A DNA stretch of 64,000 nt from positions 967,501-1,031,500 of the forward strand of contig BDSI01000031.1 of the NCBI GenBank assembly GCA_003117195.1, read 5' to 3'. The stretch is from Eudorina sp. 2006-703-Eu-15. Taxonomy: Eukaryota > Chlorophyta > Chlorophyceae > Chlamydomonadales > Volvocaceae. Position numbers and translations under genes: made by a program. The notes below the pieces were generated by a model. It saw nothing but the letters and a program-made list of their open reading frames with translations, did not search any database and was not told where the DNA came from. Positions 36,501-45,900 of this stretch are shown here, one piece after another (position 1 is the first letter of the stretch; each line of letters opens with the position of its first letter).

Positions 36501-37806
36501 GGAGATGGGCGGGGGATGGGGATAAACAGAAAGACAGGGGTCGGACGGTACTGTGGCGCCTTCCCACGAACGGCGTGGCCCGGCTGGGCGGAAGCGGCGG
36601 CAGAAGCAGCGGCTGAAACCATCAGAAAATGCAGTGAAGCAAAGCCCGACCTCTGCCTCACGGGCCGTGCCGCCCGCCTCGTCCGCCCGCCTGCCCTACA
36701 CAGGTGTCCTCCTTTGGCAGCTAGTCACCGGAAGGCGGCCCTACGACGGTCTGACGCAGTGGCAGGTGCGAAGACCGTGGGCCGGCTCTGACACCCGTGG
36801 GACGTGGGAAAGGCAACAAGGGGTTTCTTCTACAGGGGTCATAGCGGGTGCAGGTGGCGCGGTGGCAGGAGCTCATCACCATCGCAACGGCCGTAGGGCG
36901 GCTCCAGGACCGCGGCCGACCCCAGATCCCCGACAGCGATCAATCTGTGTTGCGAGCTTTCCGACCTGCACTCCGCGGAGGGGAGTGCTCACCTGGCCGA
37001 CAGCCGGTGGGCCCCCGCCCCCGTAGCCGTTCTTTTCGGGTTGGGTCGGGCCCGCACTTTGCTTGCTGTTGCACCGGCGGCAGCGCGGCCGCGCAGCCGC
37101 GCGCGCGCGCGCGGTCTCGATCCTTCCACTGCTATGCAGGTACCTCACCACGTAAGTATTCTGAGGGTTTCTGGGTGTGCCCGGGTTCGTTTTTCAGGTT
37201 TCTTTCTTTCGTCAATTTAACCCCCGCCCCCACCCCCCACCCCTGGCCCCGGCCCCCAATGGGCCCCCGCTGTGCCCCCACGCTCATGCACATACACGAC
37301 ATCCACACCCACACCCACACGCCCGCCTACCCCACCCCGGGCAGTTTGAAAATGTCTACCCATTTCCCCGGACACCCCGGGCACCCCAACGGCACCCCCC
37401 GACAACGCAGATCATGGCCGCCGTGTGCTCGGGGGAGCAGCTGCTGACGTGGCCGCTGGAGGCCCACGCGGCGCTTGTACATCTGGGACGAGCATGTCTG
37501 TCGTTCAACCCCCGGGAGCGGCCCAGCTTTGCCCAGGTGCGCGGCCCCCCCGAGGCCCCTCCGTCCGCTGTGGGCCACCCGCACCCCTCGTGAGGCACCC
37601 GCACAGTGCCGTACCCAGACCGCCTCCGCGGCCGCCCCTCCGACACCGGTCCCCTCGACCCCCGGCCCCGCCCCGCCGCGCCCCCCCGCCTGGTGTTCCC
37701 CCCCATACCTCTGATCCGCAATCTCTGATCCGCAATCTCCGATCCGCAGGTCGTCCGGCGGCTGCAGGCGGTGGAGGCGGAGCTGCGGACGGAGCGCGGG
37801 CGCTGA
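27505..37806 (+). CDS. TKL/Raf-like (MAPKKK-like) protein kinase with a giant insertion in the catalytic domain
   Basis: Ten exons in one frame: 27505-29419, 29963-30091, 30664-34160, 34558-34845, 35258-35297, 35575-35586, 35882-36202, 36704-36765, 37411-37536, 37750-37806; 2,148 residues. A disordered N-terminal region of about 640 residues precedes the kinase. Catalytic elements: glycine loop IAQGAYGVVYRG (671-682), lysine in CAVKLM (K692), alphaC Glu708, then about 1,120 residues of Ala/Gly/Pro/Gln low complexity, hinge region VVMEECDRGSL (exon 4), catalytic loop HGDLKPGN (Asp1957, Asn1962), DFG at 1981-1983, an acidic Gly-Glu insert in the activation loop, then APE, SDVWAYGVLLWQLVTGRRPY and a C-lobe Arg in NPRERPSF. 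All catalytic residues are present, so an active Ser/Thr kinase is expected. The ATG at 27505 is chosen because the upstream in-frame stretch from 27304 looks like untranslated sequence. Substrate unknown. Confidence 0.9.
29588..29640 (+). repeat. TG-family module inside kinase intron 1
   Basis: GTGTTTAAAAAAAGAACCCG followed by CCCGACGCAGCCC and a GT-rich end resembles the modules near 1461, 38800, 41870 and 58500. It is a single diverged unit, so membership is likely rather than proven. Confidence 0.5.
34244..34270 (+). repeat. (GGTT)n microsatellite in kinase intron 3
   Basis: About six uninterrupted GGTT units lie near the 5' end of the intron that follows the giant insertion exon. Confidence 0.9.
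35575..35586 (+). other. 12-nt microexon of the kinase gene coding Asp-Leu-Lys-Pro of the catalytic loop
   Basis: The twelve bases ACTTGAAGCCCG lie between CGCTCCAG and GTGAGT, an ideal acceptor and donor. The preceding exon ends GGA-G and the next begins GC-AAC. Joining through the microexon reads Gly-Asp-Leu-Lys-Pro-Gly-Asn, the standard HGDLKxxN loop, in frame. Skipping it also keeps frame but gives Gly-Gly-Asn and removes the catalytic aspartate and lysine. This strongly supports the microexon as real. Confidence 0.9.
36312..36490 (+). repeat. (CCCTG)n pentanucleotide satellite in kinase intron 7
   Basis: About 36 near-perfect copies of CCCTG fill 179 bp. The unit contains no stop codon in any of the six frames, so long artificial open frames of Leu-Pro-Cys-Pro-Ala or Gly-Gln-Gly-Arg-Ala repeats appear on both strands. 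It lies wholly between exon 7 (ends 36202) and exon 8 (starts 36704). Confidence 0.97.
37048..37225 (+). repeat. Dispersed ~190-bp element, copy 2 (plus orientation), in kinase intron 8
   Basis: Same ordered blocks as 8656-8850 read in the opposite direction, with many substitutions and a shorter CG core (a GC dinucleotide run). The last part, TTTCTTTC...CAATTTAACCCC, is also seen at about 44115-44147 in an ArfGAP intron, suggesting a third, 3'-end-only fragment. Confidence 0.75.
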
Positions 37807-38798
37807 GGCGGTCCTGAGCACTGCAGTCCTGGGCACTGCGGTGCTGCGGGGCCCGAGGTACCGGAAGGAAGGTCCGCGGCGAGGGAAGGAGAGCGGAGTC
37901 ATGGGGAGGAGAGGGACGGGGCGGGGGAGGGGCAGGGAGAGCGGCGACAGGGGGAGGACAGGACAGCGACATAAAGGCAAGAGGTGAGGAGGGGAGGGGA
38001 GGGGAGGGGAGGGGGCGAGGGAGGGGCGCGGCGCGCAGGGATCGTCCGCGGGCCCCCGGGCCCCATATCAGCGGCGGCCGTCAGGCCCCCCGGTGTCACG
38101 AGGGATGGGAACGGGTCGCTCCGCGTCGCATTGTGTGTTGAGGTCCGGGGTGGGCAAATGCGTCGCAGTGGGGCGCGGGCAGGGCGGTTTCGGGGGTCGG
38201 GTGCTGGGTGTGCTGCGTGTGAAGGATACGCTGGGTGTCCAGGAACACTGCGGGAGCTGCGGACCAGCGCGAGTTGAACTGCGGCGCGTGGGGGGCGCCG
38301 TAGCCGCGTCCGCAGCCGGGCGGCCCGAGCGGGCGGCGGTGTGGTGCGGTGCGGTGCGGTGCGGTGCGGTGCGGTGCGGCCCCACAGTGGCATTGCCACC
38401 GCTGCCTGCCCTGCTGCTGCAGCAGCATCCACGGACGACTCATCGTGAACGCGAAGTCGCGCGAAGGCACGGCAAGCTGCCAAATTTCCGAGAACGTAAA
38501 GAGGCAAAAATATTCAAGAAATAGAGAAAAACGTATGACCTCTTTTCCTCTATGTGTTCAGCGATAAACCCGCCTTTTGCTCTCTGTGTAGGTGCATGTG
38601 TAGGTGCATGTGTAGGTGTGGGTGCATGTGTGGGTGTGGGTGTGGGTCTCCGCTCTAGGTGTTTCCTTCATGTCGGCATGTATGCGTTTCCTTGGTGCCG
38701 TGTGTGCTCATGTGCGTATGCGTACGTGGTGGTGGCCGGTGGTGAGGCACCTGGGTGCCGAGGGGGGTGACTCCGCAGCGGCAGGGCGCGCGTGCGCG

Positions 38799-39075
38799 TG
38801 TGTGTTTAGATCAGAGACCCACCCGACCCAAACCAACTACCACGCGTGTGTGTGCGCGTGTGTGCTTGATGAGAAACCCGCCCAGAACCGCCCGAGCGTG
38901 TGTGTGTGTGTGTTTGTGTGTTTAGAAACGCAACCCGCCCGCCCGCCCGCCCGTGTGTGTTATCAAGGAGAAAAGCTGAGCCGCGAATAAGCAGAACCGT
39001 GTCCAGCAATGCAACCGACGACTGCCCATGTGTGTGTGTGTGTGCGTGTGTGTGTGTGTGTGTGTGTGCTCGTAG
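38799..39075 (+). repeat. TG-anchored composite repeat, copy B (longest)
   Basis: Four modules are separated by TG or TGCG tracts: TTTAGATCAGAGACCCACCC, TTGATGAGAAACCCGCCC, TTTAGAAACGCAACCCGCCC and ATCAAGGAGAAAAGCTGAG. A final (TG)n tract follows after about 70 bp. The modules match those in copies A, C and D at most positions. Confidence 0.85.
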
Positions 39076-41349
39076 GCAGGCGGGGCACGTGTGTGTGACA
39101 TGTCAGGGGCGTAGCGGTGCCCAACAGTGTTAGTTAGTTAGTTAGTTAGTTGTGTATCCGCGTCCCCAATCACGTGAGCCGGCGGATGACCTCCTGCCCG
39201 AACCGCGTTCCGCGCGCGGGGGTGTGCTGTCGTGAACGACTCCAGCGTGTGGCGGCGGGGTGCCCCGCGCTGGCGTGTGGGATTGTGATTGTGCATATCT
39301 GCATGCGCTGTATGTTGTTCGAAGAAGGGTGTTCGGGCCCTGCGAGGCGAGAAGGGACCTGGTCGGTGTGTTGGTGGCAGTGGGTTTGCGTAGCGTGTTG
39401 CCGTGTTCTTGTAGTACAGTGCAGTACGGTACGGTTCACATGTATGACGCCAGCAGAGGCGTGGCATGTGCAGTTCTCAGGCCGCGCCAGGGGGAGGTAG
39501 TGTGGCGGTTGCGATGACGGTTGCGACGGCGGTTGCGATGACGGTTGTGATGCCGGCGGTGGTGACGGCTCTGATGGCGCCCGACCGGACACGATTGCAT
39601 TCGACTCGACGGGTGAAGTGGCCCACGGTAAAGATGTCGCCTCCTAGCAAGGGAATGGCTGGTGGTGGTAGCAACAGGGGTGATTGCGGGGGGTTGGTAC
39701 CGCTAGCGCGCGACTCGGCGGCTTCATCTGGGCCCGGCTGGCTACCCATCCTACCGGTACATCGTCGGCGGGCGCCTGCTTTTTTTGCTCCCAGCTCGTG
39801 TTGCATCCTCCCGCGATGGCTCGGTTCATCATCGTGTGAGTATGTGCGCATGTGGGGGGTCGATCTCGGCGCGGACCGGTGGGGCATCATCGCACCCGCG
39901 GTGGTGTGGCAGGTGTCGTGTGTATGTAAGGCTCGGGGGGATCGGTGGTGTGGCGTGTGTGGTCGCTGACCTGTGGACTCGAGCGCGCGGTGCTGCTGCT
40001 GCTGCTTATGATTGTGATTGCCCGCTGCTAATAATAAGAAAGATAATCGTCGGTGCTTTTGTGACATCGGTGTGTTGCGATCAAGATCTTGTTCATCTTG
40101 GGGCTTGCACGCTTGCAAAAAACACAAGCCCGTGAAAGCCCGTTGTTTTTTTGAATTGCTCCAATAAATTTCAAAAAAATTGCTGTCCGGGCGGGTGTGC
40201 AAGTCATGCCGTCGATGGCGCAGTGCATGCATGCTGGTGTTTACGGTCGCTAAGTGGCCCTGCTGCTGTTGATGCTGGTGCTGCCCCTGCAGCTGCTGGT
40301 GCTGCCCTCGATTTTGTGGTGACTAACAGACGTGATCGGTGCTTTGGGGTTGTGTGCGGGCTCCAGACCCCGGACCCTGTGGGCTGTGGCTGGTACCCGA
40401 TCCCCGGGCGCTTTCGCCGTCCCGGCGGCGACGCCACGCGGCACACTGCCCCGACCGCCATGCGGCGGCGCCCTCACCATCCACCGCATGGAGTTCTGGA
40501 CGGACGGGATGCCGTACGAGCCGCGCAGGAGGCGCCAGGAGGCGCCGCAGGGACCCGCCGGGCTTGCGGCCGCTTGGGGGTAGCAGCCCATCCGCCCATC
40601 CGCCCCCAGACTCCACCGCTCCCACGCGAAGGGTCCGAGACCGCAGCCGCACACCGTCGCAACCGCCGTTGCGTTCCTCCTGAGCTTCGCCTGGTGTTGG
40701 CCGCCATGGCACCGGGTGCACCGGCGGTGAGGCCTCGCACCGCGCGTTGGGAGGGGTAGCCGGTGGGGCGACAGAGGCACGTCGCCAGCATTCGCGGGGC
40801 AGCCGGGGGCCCTCTGTGGCAGCCTGCGTCGCAGCGTTTTCTCCGTTGTGAACGCATTGTGATCGTTCGGGCGGTTAGATTCCGTTGGGTTCGGTTGTCA
40901 GTGCGTCGAGGCGCACTGGTGGCAGCGGGCGGGATGTGCTGTCGCTGTGGGGTCCCGGGCCCGCGCATGTGGACGGACGCCCACGGCCCCTTCTTCGCGC
41001 CTGCTGCCCTCGGTACGAGGGCGATTCTTTCCTAGCTTGGGTATTCCTTTCCCCGGGTGGCTGCAGCCGCGTGGTTTAGCTGTCCGCGCGATGTGCCCGG
41101 GCGGGGTGGGGGCTCTCCGTGTTTCTATCAATGCGTGCATGCGAAAGCGTTTGTGCGCGGTCTGGGTGCCCGCCTTGTCCGGTGGCCGGGGGAGGTGCCG
41201 CTCTTCTCTTTCCCGGGGCCGCGGTCGGCTGCAGCCGCCGCCCCCGTCCCGGGGTACCCTCGCTGTGTTCGCTTCTGCCGCAGGGGGGGGGGCCGTCCGT
41301 CGGGGCGGGGCGGTGCGGGCCGGGGATGGGGATGAGGACGGGGGATGAG

Positions 41350-41421
41350 GACGGGGACGGCGGACAGGACGGGGACGGCGGACAGGACGGGGACGGCGGA
41401 CAGGACGGGGACGGCGGACAG
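41350..41421. repeat. 18-bp minisatellite
   Basis: Four perfect tandem copies of GACGGGGACGGCGGACAG. A related diverged start (ATGAGGACGGGG) precedes them. Confidence 0.95.
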
Positions 41422-41867
41422 GGCGGGGTGGGTCGGCCACCGGCCGTGATCGTGATCGTCATCGTGATCTGGACGTGCGGCTGCACGACTGGTACGGACT
41501 GGTCGATGACGTACAGTGGTAGTGCCGTACACGTAGCCCGCTGCAAGAAGCCGCCAGGAGCGCGATTGCGTGCCGCACCACCGGGTGGGGGTTGGGCTCG
41601 GTTCCGTCTCACCGAGCTGTCGTTGGGTGCTGCGACTCATGTACCCGGTGCTGCTGCGGCCGCAAAGGTGCCGGGGGCGCCGCTCGTGTCCCGCGTCCGA
41701 CCGGGCGCCGCTCGTGTCCCGCGTCGAGGCACCCTGCTTGCGCACGTGGGCGTGTGTGACCCGCTACATATCTTCGCAGGGCCTTATACCGGCCGAGGGC
41801 TGCTAACCCAGCCCTGACGGGAAGCCCGCCAAAGCACTCTCCTCCCTTACTGGGCGATTCGAGGGTC

Positions 41868-42010
41868 GTGTGTATTTGATGAGAAGCCCACCCAGGGTGT
41901 GTGTGTGTGTGTGTGAGTGTGTGTTATCAAGGAGAAAAGCTGAGTGTGTGTGCGTGTGTGAGTGTGTGAGTGAGTGTGTGTGTGTGTGTGTGTGTGCCTG
42001 TGTGTGTGCC
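41868..42010 (+). repeat. TG-anchored composite repeat, copy C
   Basis: TTTGATGAGAAGCCCACCC, a TG tract, then ATCAAGGAGAAAAGCTGAG identical to copy B, then further (TG)n with GAGTG interruptions. Confidence 0.85.
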
Positions 42011-42769
42011 ATCGCCAGCTCAAACCAGCGCAGCCATGGGTCTTCTCCTGTTCTGAATGGATGCCGTACCGTTGGGTGCCAGGAAAACGTCTCAGGCGCC
42101 CGTCCCGGTGTTCATATCCAATGCCTGCGCTTGCCCATCGCTTCTCTCATGCATCCGGAACAGCCGTGGGGGCCGGGGCCCCGGGGGAGAGGATTGGGTG
42201 CCGCCGGAGGCTTGGCGGGAGTTGGCCGGCCGGTCAGTTCCAGGCCTCGGAAGCAGCCTCTCCAGAGACTGGGTCGGGGGACGGATGGAAACGGGTAGCC
42301 TCCTGAGGGGCCCCGCGGACACTCTGTTGTCGTGAAGTCAGGTGGTGGTCAGTGGAGGTGTTCGGGACGGGGGAAGGGAGCGAAGCCTTTGCAAGTTCTT
42401 CGACGCCAGGGAGGGTCGGAAATCTCGCAGGGTAGCGACGGCAGGAGGTCCCGTGCCTTGTCGTGGGGTGCCAGGCCGCAGCGCGAGCCCCCCCAGCAGG
42501 CCCTAGCCGAGACGTCGAGGGGCGTCGGCCTACGAGGCTTTGTGGGGAGCCTGCGCTTTTCAGATGTGGTTTTGTTTTCCAGATGGTGCGAGGAGGTACG
42601 ATGCAAGACAAGCTTTGTAATAGCGGTGGCGGTCGCGGCCCGCAGGACGATTACGCGTCCAGATGAGCGTTGACGACGTGGCATCGACGTCTTGTGCACA
42701 GCCGTAACCAGAGCTAAACCAGACATGCCCGAACGCTGACCCTGACAGGCTTACGATATATATACGTAC

Positions 42770-42853
42770 CGTGCCGACACCCTGCCGTACAGCGCACTCG
42801 ATTTTGTCTGATTCGGCCTGAATGTGAGGCAATAATTGTACATGTTTTTCCAT
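42770..42853 (-). other. Possible short first exon of a divergent gene (weak)
   Basis: On the minus strand an ATG at 42853 opens 28 codons (MEKHVQLLPHIQ...) ending at a GTACGT donor. The composition (Glu, Lys, His, Ile) differs from the low-complexity noise around it, and it lies 125 bp from the ArfGAP ATG in the opposite direction, as in a bidirectional promoter. No further exon could be joined, so this may be chance. Confidence 0.2.
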
Positions 42854-42977
42854 AGTAATTAACTTGCAGCGCACGGTACTGCAGCATAGAAAAGCATTGT
42901 AAGTGCGCCCCGGCACGGAAACTTCTGCTCCGCACAAGATTTTAGCACGTTGCTTGCATTATAGATCGCTAGGACCG

Positions 42978-45900
42978 ATGTCTTCCGACAAAATTATTCG
43001 AGCGATCGCTCAAAGACCGGAGAATAGGCGCTGTTTTGATTGTATGACGGTGGGCGCGACTTATGCTGTGCCTAGCCTTGGGATCTTTGTGTGTATCGAC
43101 TGTGGTGCCCAGCAGTAAGTTCTGAAGAACTTCCCGTTTGTGTTGCCGGGCATCGCTAACACGGACGCCCTTGCGGACCCGCGCAGTCGCCATTTCGAAC
43201 AGCGAGCCATGTCAGTCACCATGAGTAATTTTACAGCGGAGCAGATCAGCGCCCTGGACCGCGGCGGCAACGGGGTAAGTTCGTTACTAAGGCCATGTTG
43301 TCCACGACGCACGCGCCAGGAGAACGCTGCACGGATCAGGCCAAGGACACCATATACCCGGAAGCCATAGCATTCAGTTTCATAAAGCGTGAGGCCGGCA
43401 AATCGCACTACGCTCACCCGGCCAGCAGCAGGTTTTCCTCTACCCGCCTTTCCTCCTCCATGCCCCCTCACCGCCTCTGCCCCGCCCGCTCCACCCGCGG
43501 GTTGGGGCTCCGAAACCGGCTGCTCCCGCAGGTCGGCGCTCGCACCTGGCTCGCCAAGTGGAAGCCCGAGACCGGCGGCAGCAGGCCCGTGCCGAGGAAC
43601 GTCCCGCAGGTGAGCCGGCCTGCCCGGCCACCCCGGCCTCCCCGGTCTCGCCAACGCCCCCGCAGCCCGCAGCCCGGTGGGGAGGGAACCCTTTCCCTAC
43701 CCACCCACCCACCCCGTTACCTTCGCCCACCGATTTCGCTCTACCCTCCAGCCCCCGGTTGGGGCCGCATCAGCCGCGCGTAAGCTGAGCTGAGCGATAT
43801 CGAGTGGTCAATAAATTCGAGGGTGGTGGTCCCGACCCGTTCATGGCCTCGGATCCAATCGCACCGCGGGCTCTTCGCGGAGGGGGGTTGGTCCAATGCA
43901 CCACTGCTCTATGTTACACCCCTCCTTTCAACGGCCTCGACGTCATCGTCGCTGGAGATCTATGGTACTGTACCGTATTTTGCGCGGGACGTTGTGCACT
44001 GGCAGCAGCGCAGCTTCAACATGTCTACCAATGCCCTGCACCCTCTCCCCTCGCCACTTGCCCATGCTCAAAGCTCCCCCTTCTCAGGCTCCCTCCCCTC
44101 CCCCCTAACGGGTTTATTTATTTTTTTCAATTTAACCCCCTCCCCCCCTCACTCGATCCCCCCCCCCGCCCCGCCCCGCCAGATCGACGCCTGGATCCGG
44201 GATGTCTTCGTGGAGCGGCGCTTCTACAGCCATGTGCCCCCCGGAGGAGCCCCGGTGAGGACTGCGGCGGGTGTGGGGGTGTGTGTTTGGGGGGCCGCGC
44301 GGAGTGGAAGGCGGCGACTGGTTAGTTGGGGCTTTTGGGGGAGGGGGACCTGGTTTAGGGGGCGTTCGGGGCCTTGACGGGGGGCTCGGGTCAGACCATT
44401 GGGTCGGGCGACGTTGGCAGCGCAGCATGGGACGCCACACTCCGCTGGGCGGCCCGCAGTCCCGCCCCTCGGCCGCAGCGGAGATCCTGGCCGCACCCGC
44501 TGCTGCTGCTGCTGCTGGTCCGCTGGTGGTGTGGTGTCAGATCTCTTGATTGAATGACTCACGAAAGGACGGACGGACGGACGGACGGGACTGACACGAC
44601 GCCGGCGGTCCTGTTCCTGGTCCTGGCCCGCAGGCTGGAGGCGCCGACACGGAGAACATCCCCACGCGGCCGCTGTCCGATGTGTTGGGGGGCGGGGGCG
44701 GGGCGGTCAAGCTGACGGTGAGGCCAGCCACGGGAGGGGAGGGCAGGGGGAAGGGCAGGGGGGAGGGCAGGGGGAGGGCAGGGGGGAGGGCAGGGGGGAG
44801 GGCAGGGGGGAGGGCAGGGGGGAGGGGTTGCCCGCTTTATTGACAAAAAGGGGGGTCCGCGCGGGTCGCTTGGCGCGGCTTTGAAGTGGGCGAGGTCTCC
44901 TCCTCCTCCTGGGATACCGCGGACCATCAGCGGAGGGGAGGGATACGGTACTGCTGCTGGTGGGGAGGTGATGGGGACCAGACACGTGTTGCCCGCTGGG
45001 AGGGACCGGAGGGAGGGAGTACCGCGAATGGGTGGGTGGGTGGGCAGCGGTCAACTGCGCTGATGGCTGTCCGAACAAGGATCCGGTGGAGGGACGGAGG
45101 GCGGGCGGGAGGGCCCCTTCGGAAGGTGCCGGCCAGCAGGGGGACAGGCCAGTCCGCACTGAGCTGACGACGGGAGAGGTCTCAGTGGGGGGTGGAGGGC
45201 CGGGGGCCGGATCCCCGCCGGGGGACGTCCGGGACTACGAGGGCCGGGGGGCAGGTGCTGCCCAGCAGCACCACCACCGGCACCACATACCATCACCACC
45301 ACCACAACCGGCAGCAGCAGCAGCAAGGGGGGGGCGTCTGTCGCGACGCCGCACTCTTGGCTGCATGTGGCTGGACTTGAGGGCCTTTGTTTCCGGGTAA
45401 TGTATCAGGTGCTTGTGCAGGGTTTAGGGTTCAGGGTCCAGGGTTTAGGGTTCGGAAGCCGAGGTTCGGGGTTGAGGTTCGGGATGTAGGGCGACGCATC
45501 CCGAGGGCTGGGTTGGCCCTCAGGTCGGCCCCACGAGACCCCCTCTCGGGGGGCTGCCGCCCCTGCCCCCGCCCCTGCCCCCGCCCCTGCCTGCAGGTGA
45601 GCCCCTCGCCGTCCGTGTCCAGCAGCCCCGCGGTGCCCGCCCCCTCGCCCACCACCGCCACCACCGCCACCTCCCCCTCGGGGGCGGCGCCACAGCGGCC
45701 AGCGACGACGACGACGACGACGGCCCCGTGAGTACGGAGTGGTACTTTGCTGTGTGTGAGGGGGGGAGGGGGGTTGGGGGAGCACGAGGTTCGAAACCTT
45801 GGGGTTCACCCTCCGCACCGGGCATCACTAGGTCTCGGGGGCTGGCCTCTTGAGAGCGGTTTGCCGGGGGGGGGCCCGTCTGCTCCGCACTTGGTCTTAC

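Larger units (their letters stand above)
37807..42977. other. Repeat-rich spacer between the kinase and ArfGAP genes
   Basis: No gene is convincingly seen. The stretch holds a GGGGA run (37987-38013), a (GTGCG)n run (38344-38379), the largest TG-family composite (38799-39075), a TTAG run (39129-39149), an 18-bp minisatellite (41350-41421), a further TG composite (41868-42010) and a possible short first exon at about 42770-42853. Open frames up to 251 codons occur, but they have biased low-complexity translations and no domain. The kinase 3' untranslated region and the ArfGAP promoter must lie here. Confidence 0.5.

Noticed and set aside
35812..36791. Several long Leu-Pro-Cys-Pro-Ala and Gly-Gln-Gly-Arg-Ala open frames
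   Set aside because: They are produced by the (CCCTG)n satellite, which has no stop in any frame; the region is a kinase intron and its exon 7.
40332..40583. Plus-strand frame with ALTIHRMEFWTDGMPYE, faintly like a SEP domain
   Set aside because: The resemblance to the SEP pattern is only a few residues, the flanks are biased, and no further exon of such a protein is seen.
41076..41612. Minus-strand frame containing LYVIDQSVPVVQPHVQI
   Set aside because: It runs into the 18-bp minisatellite and Pro/Arg noise; no splice partner or family.
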